In this document: one piece after another, positions 9,778 through 17,453 of the stretch
How positions within the stretch are numbered: the first letter of the stretch is position 1
How the letters are laid out: each line of letters starts with the position of its first letter
DNA from: Thermoplasmatota archaeon
GTDB lineage: Archaea > Thermoplasmatota > Thermoplasmata > Thermoplasmatales > Thermoplasmataceae
Assembly (NCBI GenBank): GCA_023488885.1
Contig: JAMDDH010000013.1
Span: 1-38,584, forward strand
DNA length: 38,584 nt
Direction: 5' to 3'
Translations under genes and position numbers: made by a program
The notes under the pieces: model-generated
The model's input: the letters and a program-made list of their open reading frames with translations, nothing else
Databases searched by the model: none
What the model was told of the DNA's origin: nothing

Positions 9778-10389
9778 TTGCGTTACAATGACCTGAATTT
9801 TCGCACTACAGAAGCGGAAGACATATTAATTGCCGTTCTGACACTCACTTTTGCTTTTACTATTGCTAATTTTTCTCATAATAGCTTTCATGAAACGATC
9901 TTTGGTGGATTGTATATTCTTCTGGTCAGCTTCATTGCAGTCCTAACGGCGTTCCTGTCCCACGAACTGGCACACAGGCAAGTTGCCAGAAAATTCGGCG
10001 GTTATTCTGAATTCAGGATATGGCCAATGGGTCTGCTTGGATCGATATTCATGTCATTCTTCGGCTTCGTTGCTGCAGCACCAGGGGCGGTAAATATAAG
10101 CGGGATTTATGGCAACGAACGCATTGGAAAAACAGCCATGGCTGGGCCTGGCACTAATATAGTTCTTGGAACCGTATTCATGGTCATAGCAATAATCACC
10201 TTTTTTATACCACATGTAAGTTCGTTTTTCATCAGTTTGAGCCAGATAAACCTCTATCTGGCCACGTTCAATCTCATTCCGTTTGGTCCTCTTGACGGCT
10301 ATAAGGTCTTAACGTGGGATTTTAGAACTTTTGCTGTTGTATTTTCCTTATCGATATTCTTATCAGTTCTGTCATTTGCAATATTCTGA
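9778..10389 (+). CDS. Minimal M50-family site-2 membrane protease
   Basis: This is an intramembrane zinc metalloprotease of the M50 (S2P) family. The zinc motif HELAH is at residues 62-66 inside the second or third hydrophobic helix. The third zinc ligand motif is NLIPFGPLDG, with LDG near residues 171-173. About five membrane segments and no PDZ or CBS domain make it a core-only form like the Methanocaldococcus enzyme. The start is TTG directly after the upstream TGA; GGAAGGAGA at 9762-9770 supports it, and no better ATG fits. Its substrate is unknown. Coupling to the TPR gene suggests a shared process. Confidence 0.85.
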   Translation: MRYNDLNFRTTEAEDILIAVLTLTFAFTIANFSHNSFHETIFGGLYILLVSFIAVLTAFLSHELAHRQVARKFGGYSEFRIWPMGLLGSIFMSFFGFVAAAPGAVNISGIYGNERIGKTAMAGPGTNIVLGTVFMVIAIITFFIPHVSSFFISLSQINLYLATFNLIPFGPLDGYKVLTWDFRTFAVVFSLSIFLSVLSFAIF

Positions 10390-10808
10390 TCTGACCGATG
10401 TAAATACGCACTGGAAGAATGAAAACAGTAACTCGGTAAACTTGTGGAAGACAGCATGTTTGGCCGGAAATGAAACACCCACCTTATTCAATCCTGTCAG
10501 GAGACCTGAATTCTAAACTCTCATCGTTGATCTTGATTATCAGGGGAGATGAATGCAACGAGTGAATCGAGAGATCATGTTGAGACAGAGGCATTATGCC
10601 GTGATACTTGGGAGAAAACAGCACCGTTAACCGGTGGCTGAGCCCTTTGTCTCTTGTTGCCTGATCAGGTACGCTACTTTTCTCGTTTTTGTTTCTCTTT
10701 CCTGAATTCTGCAGAAGGGTTATATATTTTCCAGAAATTTGGGACAACCTTAAGGGATCATCCAAATAAATTATGGTTGCCTATCCTGAATAGAGGAAAT
10801 TGATCAAG
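10390..10808 (+). other. 419-base intergenic stretch
   Basis: No convincing gene lies between the M50 protease and the zinc-ribbon gene. There is a strong TATA-like element, TTATATATTTT, near 10719-10729 and a weaker one (AAATAAATTAT) near 10765-10775. Either could drive the downstream genes, with a leader of roughly 60 or 13 bases. A 93-codon reverse frame at 10484-10765 has no ribosome-binding site or recognisable content. No tRNA T-loop or convincing C/D-box pair was seen. Confidence 0.5.
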
Positions 10809-10976
10809 ATGAGATACAAAGAAAACTGCACCTCCTGTGGGATTGGACTTGTTCAAACTGGTTATGCCATATTTGAATGTCCTTCCTGTGGAGAAGAGCT
10901 TATTGGAAGATGCAAAGACTGCAGAGAGCACTCTACAAAATATACATGCCCGAAGTGCGAATTTGAGGGGCCTTAA
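10809..10976 (+). CDS. Small two-zinc-finger protein, COG2888-like (HVO_2753-like)
   Basis: This 55-residue protein has four Cys-pair knuckles: CTSCG, CPSCG, CKDCR and CPKCE. That is enough for two zinc sites. It matches the archaeal Zn-ribbon family predicted to bind RNA and to act in translation. In many archaea that family sits next to the aEF-1beta gene, as here (nine bases upstream). The ATG follows GAGG about 10 bases upstream. The gene is short and easily missed. Confidence 0.85.
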   Translation: MRYKENCTSCGIGLVQTGYAIFECPSCGEELIGRCKDCREHSTKYTCPKCEFEGP

Positions 10977-10985
10977 GGCGATATT

Positions 10986-11252
10986 ATGGGAGACGTGGCA
11001 GTAGTTCTTAGAGTGTTGCCTTCAGATACGGATGTGGATATTGAAGCACTCAGAACCAGTATAAAGGATAAGTTGAAACCGATCTGTGAAGTGAACAAAA
11101 CAGAAGTTCAAGAGATAGGCTATGGCCTGAAAGCAATGAAATTCCAGATTATCGTTCCGGATGAGGAAGGCCGCATAGACAAAGTTGAGGATGCAATTTC
11201 CTCTGTTGAAGGCGTAGGGCAGGTAGACGCTGAGGACGTAACACTGGTTTAA
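10986..11252 (+). CDS. ef1b: Translation elongation factor 1-beta (aEF-1B)
   Basis: This is the guanine nucleotide exchange factor for aEF-1A. At 88 residues it is the usual archaeal size, a single alpha/beta sandwich. Typical elements are seen: VLRVLPSDTDVDIEAL, the IGYGLKAMKFQ strand, and the C-terminal VDAEDVTLV. It follows the zinc-ribbon gene by nine bases, with AAGGCGAT upstream, and is probably co-translated with it. Confidence 0.93.
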   Translation: MGDVAVVLRVLPSDTDVDIEALRTSIKDKLKPICEVNKTEVQEIGYGLKAMKFQIIVPDEEGRIDKVEDAISSVEGVGQVDAEDVTLV

Positions 11253-11254
11253 GG

Positions 11255-12337
11255 ATGAATTTTCATCTTTTCCTGATTTTTGCTTTTGATTTTTCTGTTA
11301 TCCTGATTTCTCTTGTTTTTATTGGGCTTACCTACTTAGCCTTGGTACGTTCGAAATCCGAAGATTATGAGCCATTTGATCTTCTGTCCGTTCTAGTGAT
11401 CGTCCCATGCCGCGGCCTGGACTATTCACTTGAAGCTAACCTCAGAAGCATCGCAAATCAGGATTACCCCAATTATAAGGTGGTGGCTGTGGTTGATGGT
11501 GAAGATGACCCAGCTATTGACATTATCAAGAAAATTGGAATCAACTGGATGCTCACGCAAAATGTCTGCATCAGTTGCAGCGGGAAAGTCAGGGCACTTT
11601 CCACTGCGATAGAGAGTGAGACTTCATACGACATTTACGTTATTGCTGATTCCGATATATATGTTGAACGAAACTGGCTCCTCGAACTCGTTTCACCATT
11701 TAAGTCTCAGGATTGTGGCATTTCAACGACTTTCCCGTACTTCCGGCCGATCGGAGGTTTCTGGTCAAAGATGAAGATGGTGTGGGGCTTCGTTGGGCAG
11801 GGCATGATGGAATCAAAGCTGACAAGGTTCGGATGGGGTGGATCCCTTGCTTTCAGACCTTCGTTGCTTTCTGGAGAGAATTTTGATTTTTTCAAGGGAT
11901 ATATATCAGACGATATAGCACTGACAAAACTGTGCCAGAAGGAAGGTAAAACAATAGCTTATGTGAAAAAGGCTATGCCAGTAGTAAATTCCCCGGACGA
12001 TTTCAATACCTTCATGGAATGGGCCAACAGACAGACTGCTCTTACTGTGTATTCAACAAAGAAATACCTGTACTATGGCATTCTGTTCTACGGATCGTCA
12101 ATATTCCTCTTCTCAGCATCGCTCATACTTTGTTTCTCTGTGACACCATTATTCCTGGCGTATCTGTTGCCTTCCATTATCAACTCTTCAAGGGCCGTAA
12201 AGAGATCGGGAAGATTGCCTGTTACCACCTTTATTCTGAACCTGATCGTTCCTTTCCTCTATTTCTATAACCTTGTAAAGGCATCCCGAATGCGTGAAAT
12301 TTCATGGAGAGGTAGAAAATATCCCCTGAAAAATTGA
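11255..12337 (+). CDS. Membrane-bound family-2 glycosyltransferase
   Basis: This is a GT2 enzyme resembling the ceramide glucosyltransferase group, probably acting on a lipid-linked acceptor at the cytoplasmic face. One hydrophobic helix lies at the N-terminus (about residues 5-30). The catalytic domain begins VLVIVPCRG, has the metal-binding ADSD near residue 130, an acidic SDD near residue 220, and an EWANRQ segment in place of the usual RxxRW. Two or three membrane helices follow after residue 270. The ATG is two bases after the aEF-1beta stop. Donor and acceptor cannot be told from sequence. Confidence 0.8.
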   Translation: MNFHLFLIFAFDFSVILISLVFIGLTYLALVRSKSEDYEPFDLLSVLVIVPCRGLDYSLEANLRSIANQDYPNYKVVAVVDGEDDPAIDIIKKIGINWMLTQNVCISCSGKVRALSTAIESETSYDIYVIADSDIYVERNWLLELVSPFKSQDCGISTTFPYFRPIGGFWSKMKMVWGFVGQGMMESKLTRFGWGGSLAFRPSLLSGENFDFFKGYISDDIALTKLCQKEGKTIAYVKKAMPVVNSPDDFNTFMEWANRQTALTVYSTKKYLYYGILFYGSSIFLFSASLILCFSVTPLFLAYLLPSIINSSRAVKRSGRLPVTTFILNLIVPFLYFYNLVKASRMREISWRGRKYPLKN

Positions 12338-12350
12338 ATTCCAAGTAAAT

Positions 12351-12360
12351 TCATATATGA
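12351..12360 (+). promoter_or_regulatory. TATA-like box for glmM/manB
   Basis: TCATATATGA is centred about 29 bases before the TTG start at 12385. The mRNA would begin within a few bases of the start codon. Confidence 0.55.
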
Positions 12361-12384
12361 ATGTGCAATTGAAATCCGGTAAAA

Positions 12385-13758
12385 TTGCCTACAACTTCAG
12401 ATAAACCACAACTGTTCGGCACAAACGGGATCAGGGGTATTCCCAATAAGGACCTTAGCACTGAGTTCTCCATGGAGATTGGAAAGGCCATCGGCACTCA
12501 TTTCGGGGTACCGGAAATAGTCATGGGGAGAGACACCAGGGACACTGGTCAGATGATATTCAATGCTGTTTCCTCAGGTATAATGAGTACAGGAATAACC
12601 GTTGTTGATCTTGGAATTCTTCCGACACCTGCAGTTCAGTATTACTGCAAGGTGAAATCTGTTCCTGGAGTGGTGATAACTGCATCTCACAACCCTCCAC
12701 AATTCAACGGAATTAAATGCATTGCTGCTGACGGGACTGAACTGGAGCGGAAAAGCGAGGAAGAGATTGAAAATATTTACTACAATAAATCATATCATCA
12801 GATTGGATGGGAAAACGCTGGAACCATGATATCCGATCAGAATGCCGCTTCATTGTATGTTCATGGAGTTATGTCACACGTTGACGTTGCAGCCATAAAA
12901 GCAAAAAAGTTCCGGGTTATTGTCGACACAGGCAACGGTGCCGCATTCAGCACCACACCTACTCTCCTGAGGAAACTCGGATGCAGTATGGTTACGCTCA
13001 ACGCCTTCCCTGATGGAATGTTCACTTCAAGAACCTCGGAGCCAAAACCTGAAAATCTCAAGGATTTGATTTCGCTGATGAGCAAGGGAGGATTTGACCT
13101 TGGCATAGCGCACGACGGTGATGCGGACAGAGCAGTTTTTATAGATGAAAAAGGGAATTTTATAGATGGAGACATCACACTGAGCCTGGTTGTTAAGAGC
13201 ACCATCAAGAAAGGCGACAGGGTAGTGACGCCAGTCAGCAGCTCCGATGCCATAAACGATTTATGTAAGGAAGCCGGGGTGGAACTTATAAGAACGAAGG
13301 TGGGGGCCCCCATTGTTTCAAGGACTATGATTGAAAATCAGGCAAAGATAGGCGGCGAGGAAAATGGCGGGATCGTATTTGGCCCGCACCAGTACTGTCG
13401 GGACGGAGCGATGACCGTAGCTCTCATCCTTAATCTGATGGCCACGCACAAAAAGAAAATTTCTGACCTTGTGAAGACCGTGCCGGAATACCATATCTTC
13501 AAAACCTCGGTGGAACGGCACAAAGATTGGAAAACACTGGAACCGCAGATACTCAAGTACAGTGAATCGACTCTCATCGACAGACTGGACGGATTGAAGA
13601 TTTATCTGGAAAATGGATGGGTGCTATTGAGGCCTTCTGGAACTGAGCCAATTATCCGGGTTTATGGTGAATCGAAAATTAAAAAAAGGGCTGAAGAACT
13701 TGCACTGGAATACCATGCCTTAATATCCGGACTTCAGGAAGAGCCAAGCTCTCTGTAG
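12385..13758 (+). CDS. glmM: Phosphoglucosamine mutase / phosphomannomutase family
   Basis: This is an alpha-D-phosphohexomutase moving phosphate between C6 and C1 of glucosamine, mannose or glucose, and it supplies nucleotide-sugar precursors. The phosphoserine loop TASHNPP is near residues 99-105, the metal loop DGDADR near 243-248, and the C-terminal phosphate-binding loop RPSGTEPIIRVYGES is present. Length (457 aa) is normal. The TTG start is chosen because the family's N-terminus (LFGTNGIRG) begins just after it and no ATG lies in frame upstream. GlmM versus ManB specificity is not decidable by eye. The end overlaps the convergent CDP-alcohol transferase gene by 25 bases. Confidence 0.88.
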   Translation: MPTTSDKPQLFGTNGIRGIPNKDLSTEFSMEIGKAIGTHFGVPEIVMGRDTRDTGQMIFNAVSSGIMSTGITVVDLGILPTPAVQYYCKVKSVPGVVITASHNPPQFNGIKCIAADGTELERKSEEEIENIYYNKSYHQIGWENAGTMISDQNAASLYVHGVMSHVDVAAIKAKKFRVIVDTGNGAAFSTTPTLLRKLGCSMVTLNAFPDGMFTSRTSEPKPENLKDLISLMSKGGFDLGIAHDGDADRAVFIDEKGNFIDGDITLSLVVKSTIKKGDRVVTPVSSSDAINDLCKEAGVELIRTKVGAPIVSRTMIENQAKIGGEENGGIVFGPHQYCRDGAMTVALILNLMATHKKKISDLVKTVPEYHIFKTSVERHKDWKTLEPQILKYSESTLIDRLDGLKIYLENGWVLLRPSGTEPIIRVYGESKIKKRAEELALEYHALISGLQEEPSSL

Positions 13759-14348
13759 CTATCCGCGAACCTCTTCACTGCAGTAACATTTCCGGCAATA
13801 GCAAACCAGATCAGCAGCACCTCGATCGGAGTGATCAGTATTCCGTGGGATGTGAATGAAAATGGAATAAAAAACTGGATCATGATAAAAACAAGCATGA
13901 AAACCAGCCTGTCAGCCCTTCCCAGTATTCCTGAATAGTTCCTTTTCAGACCCAGCGCCTGAGCCTGGGTACCCATATAACTTGTAAGCATCACCCCTAT
14001 TATCGCCGCTACTCCTATTGATAACTGCGCATATTTGCTGAAAATGAATCCCAGGAGTATAAATACGTCAGAATATCTGTCGAAGACATGATCAACAAGA
14101 TCTCCCCTGCGAGAAGCCATATTTTTTAATCTTGCCAGCTTACCGTCAATCGCGTCGAACGCAGCGGAGAGAAGCAATGTGAAGAAGCTTATCAGCATGT
14201 ATAATCCGCCGATATAGAACAGCAGTCCGGTTATTCCTGCAAGCACCAGAGACATTACTGAAATGAAATTCGGATTAACCTTCATTAACGGGCGCGTGAG
14301 AGGAAGAAGTAACCGATCTGCCAATGAACGGTAAGAGTCAAGAACCAT
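13734..14348 (-). CDS. CDP-alcohol phosphatidyltransferase, probable archaetidylinositol phosphate synthase
   Basis: This integral membrane enzyme joins a CDP-activated lipid to an alcohol phosphate. In archaea this form usually makes archaetidylinositol phosphate from CDP-archaeol and inositol 1-phosphate. The complete class motif is present: D65, D68, G69, A72, R73, G82, D86 and D90. About five or six hydrophobic helices surround it. It is the last gene of a five-gene reverse run, 21 bases after the AK6-like gene. The substrate call is by family resemblance only. Confidence 0.85.
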   Translation of the reverse strand: MVLDSYRSLADRLLLPLTRPLMKVNPNFISVMSLVLAGITGLLFYIGGLYMLISFFTLLLSAAFDAIDGKLARLKNMASRRGDLVDHVFDRYSDVFILLGFIFSKYAQLSIGVAAIIGVMLTSYMGTQAQALGLKRNYSGILGRADRLVFMLVFIMIQFFIPFSFTSHGILITPIEVLLIWFAIAGNVTAVKRFADSYRELGSS

Positions 14349-14369
14349 ATATTCTGAAAAGCGATGGAT

Positions 14370-14834
14370 TCACTTAACCTTTGTTTTTACCTGCGTGATT
14401 ATCCTGATACACTGTTCAGCAGCAATCCCTGGAGAGTTTTCAACTATGCTGACACGAAAAATCCTTGGAGACGGGAGATATTCAAGGGCCTCGGAAAATA
14501 TAATGTCTGATCTCAGTGCATCAATGTTATCCGAAATCTTTTCTCTGGAATAGCCTCGGCTCCTGAGAGACTGTTCAACATTTTTCTCCTCCCTTTCGAG
14601 GATTATTACTGCTTCACACTGGAGAAGATGCGAGTAATGGCCCTCAAGCACATCATTGTCTGTGGCATGCGAGGTGATTATTGATCTTAGGCAGTATATA
14701 TCAACTCCGTCATCTTCTTTACACTCGGTAAATCCAGGAAGATCTGACACATTCATTACGCGTATCCCCCTTGTTCTGAGAATTTCAGCTATAGTGGTTT
14801 TGCCAGATCCGGGAATCCCGGTAAGACAGATCAT
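14370..14834 (-). CDS. AK6/Fap7-type adenylate kinase
   Basis: This is a small P-loop kinase of the AK6 (Fap7) type, which combines adenylate kinase activity with a role in small-subunit ribosome maturation. The P-loop GIPGSGKT is at residues 6-13. The family segment LEGHYSHLL and the C-terminal RGYSREKISDN are also visible. Length is 154 aa against a usual 170-190. Its ATG overlaps the tiaS stop (ATGA), which implies coupled translation. A general nucleoside monophosphate kinase is the alternative. Confidence 0.8.
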   Translation of the reverse strand: MICLTGIPGSGKTTIAEILRTRGIRVMNVSDLPGFTECKEDDGVDIYCLRSIITSHATDNDVLEGHYSHLLQCEAVIILEREEKNVEQSLRSRGYSREKISDNIDALRSDIIFSEALEYLPSPRIFRVSIVENSPGIAAEQCIRIITQVKTKVK

Positions 14835-16153
14835 AATGTCACCCTGTTGAGTGTTCTTGCTTTCCGGGCAATATTTTCCAGTTCGTATGGCCTGCTGATA
14901 TGTCTTCTGGCAATAATGGGAACATCATATTTACCGGGAATTAGTGACCTTTCCTTCAATCTGTATCGAGGAAGGGTCTCCTTTTCCCTGCAGTTCCTGC
15001 ATCTGTAATCCATGTGCCCTCTGCTCTCCATTACGTTGCCACAAGACCCACACACAGGAGAACTCCTCACAAATATCTGTGAGACAGATATCACTTCCAT
15101 CTTCTCAACGTTGAGGGTTCCTTTCCTGTAGGTTCCGAAAACTCTGAGTTCATCATTCGGTTTGAGATTCCGGAACAGTTCCCTGAACTCCTTCGTTGGT
15201 TCAAATGCAGCCAGATCTATTGAGCCGGATTTGGTTCTGAATCTGATAAAATAGTGAGACCCTTCAATAATCCGCGGAATGCCTTCAACGTAACCTGTTA
15301 CTTCATAAGAGCAGTTTTCCATGAATTTTTCAGAGTTATGTATTATATGATCATCACTACCCTGGTTTGTGGAAAAAATGAGATACCTCTCATGCGCTAT
15401 CGGCGATGATTTTAGCATTTCCGGAACCGCCTCTAGGATTGGTTCGTATTCAACCCCCCTGACGCCAAAGACAACAGGTGTACGTTCCTTCGGAAAAATG
15501 GCTGCGTAGCGGTTATGTGGATCAAAGTTGTTAAAAGTTCCTGGAATTGTGTCACACCAGCGTGCGATTGACTCCTTCAAGCTGGCTTCAATCCTTTCCG
15601 GCTTTGGGTATCTGTAGACAAGGAGTTCATATGTGGTACTCAGCATAGGCCACGAGATAGCCGCAGCAGCCCCGATTATTCCTCTTCCGGATTTAACCTT
15701 GATGAATATTCCTCCGTTTTCGATTACGAAATTTTCTGCATGATCTATGGAAACTTCACCCTGTACAGATTCCCAGTACAGTCCTTGTGGGAATCTGGAC
15801 CGGGATATCACTATTCCGGGATTGGTATCAGGGTCCTCCAGTTCCGAAAATTCCATGACCGCATCGCGGGATAGCCCTATAAGCTCGTCAACTGATGGCT
15901 CTTCCGAAACCTCCGCATAACTCCTGATTTCCCTGCCGTCAAAATTGCCTATTACGGTTTGTGTACCCTTACCTTTTGCAAGGTTCACAACAAGTGCCCC
16001 ATTGCCCCTTGTCTTATACTCAATCGCGGGGTTCAGCCTGACCAGTTGCGGAAAACCGATGACATCAAGTTTGGATCTCCTGATAATCTCGGTAAGAAGG
16101 AATGTCGTGCACATACCTTCTCTTGAATCTGTGTCATCCAGAGCCACGAACAT
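14831..16153 (-). CDS. tiaS: tRNA(Ile2) 2-agmatinylcytidine synthetase TiaS
   Basis: TiaS makes agmatidine at C34 of tRNA(Ile) CAU, using ATP and agmatine, so that the tRNA reads AUA. The N-terminal kinase-like motif DDTDS is at residues 6-10. The middle has the FLD-like domain. An OB-fold runs from about residue 280 to 350. A zinc ribbon follows, with cysteines at 368, 371, 385 and 388. At 440 aa it has the normal length. The start ATG abuts the uppS stop with no gap. Confidence 0.92.
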   Translation of the reverse strand: MFVALDDTDSREGMCTTFLLTEIIRRSKLDVIGFPQLVRLNPAIEYKTRGNGALVVNLAKGKGTQTVIGNFDGREIRSYAEVSEEPSVDELIGLSRDAVMEFSELEDPDTNPGIVISRSRFPQGLYWESVQGEVSIDHAENFVIENGGIFIKVKSGRGIIGAAAAISWPMLSTTYELLVYRYPKPERIEASLKESIARWCDTIPGTFNNFDPHNRYAAIFPKERTPVVFGVRGVEYEPILEAVPEMLKSSPIAHERYLIFSTNQGSDDHIIHNSEKFMENCSYEVTGYVEGIPRIIEGSHYFIRFRTKSGSIDLAAFEPTKEFRELFRNLKPNDELRVFGTYRKGTLNVEKMEVISVSQIFVRSSPVCGSCGNVMESRGHMDYRCRNCREKETLPRYRLKERSLIPGKYDVPIIARRHISRPYELENIARKARTLNRVTL

Positions 16154-16951
16154 CTATGTGCCAAATCTCCTCTTCCTGTTCTGGTACGACAGGATTGCCT
16201 TCAGGAAGTCTGTTTTCTTGAGATCAGGCCAATTGACATCTGAAAAGTAGAGTTCCGAATAAGCTGACTGCCAGAGAAGGAAATTTGAAATCCGTTCTTC
16301 ACCGCTGGTACGGAATATCAGGTCTGGATCTGGGAGATTCCTGTCGTAGAGGTATTCCCTGAATTTCTCCTCTGTTATGCTGTCAATGTCCAGTTTGCCA
16401 TCCTGTATCGAACGATACATATTCTTCATGGCGGCGATAATTTCCTCTCTCCCCCCATAACCGATGGCGAGGTTGAATCTGAATCTTTCGAAGTCTTTTG
16501 TCGCTTGTTCCACATGGCTTATGGTCTCACGGAGATATTCAGGAAGTTTCATCCTGTCGCCTATTACGTTCACCCGGATTTTGTTGTCATAGATTCTCCT
16601 GTCTTCGAGAAGATCGTTTAGAGCATCATTAATAAGGTGAAAGAGAAAATCAACTTCATTTCTGTCCCTCCTGAAGTTCTCTGTGGAGAAGCCGTATACC
16701 GTTACTATTTTCACCCCTACGTCCATGCACCATTCGAGAACCTCCTCAAGTTTTTCCTTACCTCGGATATGCCCCTCATTGTCTGAAATACCGATGCTTC
16801 TGGCATATCGCCTGTTTCCATCAGTTATTATGCCTATGTGTGCTGGGACTTCATTTTTCTTGACCTCCTCAATAAGAATTTTTTCATAGACCTCGTAGGT
16901 CAGGTCTCCGATGCGGTCTGCAATCCCCGGAGTAATATTCCTCCCAGCCAT
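16154..16951 (-). CDS. uppS: cis-prenyltransferase (undecaprenyl/dolichyl diphosphate synthase family)
   Basis: This enzyme adds isopentenyl units in cis to build the polyprenyl (dolichyl) diphosphate carrier for glycans. The catalytic Asp motif TDGNRRYAR is at about residues 43-51, where most homologues have DGNGRWA. The C-terminal signature (PDPDLIFRTSGE, then SNFLLWQSAYSELYF) is intact. I chose the ATG at 16951 because AGGGTGA (16966-16960) lies eight bases upstream. The frame's earlier GTG at 16963 is part of that ribosome-binding site. The start lies one base after the stop of the upstream gene. Confidence 0.92.
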   Translation of the reverse strand: MAGRNITPGIADRIGDLTYEVYEKILIEEVKKNEVPAHIGIITDGNRRYARSIGISDNEGHIRGKEKLEEVLEWCMDVGVKIVTVYGFSTENFRRDRNEVDFLFHLINDALNDLLEDRRIYDNKIRVNVIGDRMKLPEYLRETISHVEQATKDFERFRFNLAIGYGGREEIIAAMKNMYRSIQDGKLDIDSITEEKFREYLYDRNLPDPDLIFRTSGEERISNFLLWQSAYSELYFSDVNWPDLKKTDFLKAILSYQNRKRRFGT

Positions 16952-16952
16952 G

Positions 16953-17372
16953 TTAACATTCACCCTTGGAAATTATCATTCGTCTAATACTTAAATTTCG
17001 CAGATATGCCTCTACAACCTCTGTACAGTTCGCAAAAGCTTTGGAGATTTCTTTTTTAACTGTTCTGTTTGAGCCGTTGAGTTTGGCATAAATCAGAGTT
17101 CCGTGAATTGATCCGAAGATGCCACGTTTTATCCTATTTCCCATGAAGCACCATCGGTTCAGCAGTTCAGTATGGCATTCGGGATCATTTATGTGCCCTG
17201 CTTTCGGTGCCCTCGCATATATGATGGTCTTTCTTTTTATGGTCCGATTTATTAATCTGCAAACATCCTCGTCGTTGTAATAGTAGGAATCGTCTGGCAT
17301 TACGGCATATCTCAGTTCGCCACCCATGGAACAGACATGAAAGGTCTTCCTTGATATCCGTAACAGATTCAT
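16953..17372 (-). CDS. Unrecognised 139-aa basic protein upstream of uppS
   Basis: I do not recognise this family. The protein is predicted soluble and basic, with six scattered cysteines and no signal peptide or membrane helix. It contains a possible beta hairpin (GIFGSIHGTLIYAKL) followed by a helical C-terminus. It is the first gene of the run leading into uppS, tiaS, an AK6-like kinase and a phosphatidyltransferase. A TATA-like element about 32 bases upstream gives a leader of only a few bases. Its start ATG at 17372 is reasonable but no strong ribosome-binding site decides it. Confidence 0.65.
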   Translation of the reverse strand: MNLLRISRKTFHVCSMGGELRYAVMPDDSYYYNDEDVCRLINRTIKRKTIIYARAPKAGHINDPECHTELLNRWCFMGNRIKRGIFGSIHGTLIYAKLNGSNRTVKKEISKAFANCTEVVEAYLRNLSIRRMIISKGEC

Positions 17373-17399
17373 TGCCTTGCTTGCCCCCCATTTACATCG

Positions 17400-17409
17400 A
17401 TTTTATAGA
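17400..17409 (-). promoter_or_regulatory. TATA-like box for the uppS-tiaS gene run
   Basis: Read on the minus strand this is TCTATAAAAT, centred about 32 bases before the ATG at 17372. It is the only good promoter-like element before the five-gene run ending at 13734. Confidence 0.5.
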
Positions 17410-17453
17410 TTATTAACTATATGGGTAAAGAGATTGCGAAGTGATCTAAATAA

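Noticed and set aside
10540-10600. Possible C/D-box small RNA (GAGATGA-like C box) in the 419-base gap.
   Set aside because: The C box has a mismatch, no properly spaced CTGA D box follows, and no terminal stem is visible.
10484-10765. A 93-codon reverse frame in the gap before the zinc-ribbon gene.
   Set aside because: No ribosome-binding site, no recognisable domain, no operon context, and a composition unlike the neighbouring genes.
16952-16963. GTG 16963 as the start of uppS.
   Set aside because: It falls inside the AGGGTGA ribosome-binding site of the better ATG at 16951 and inside the preceding gene.
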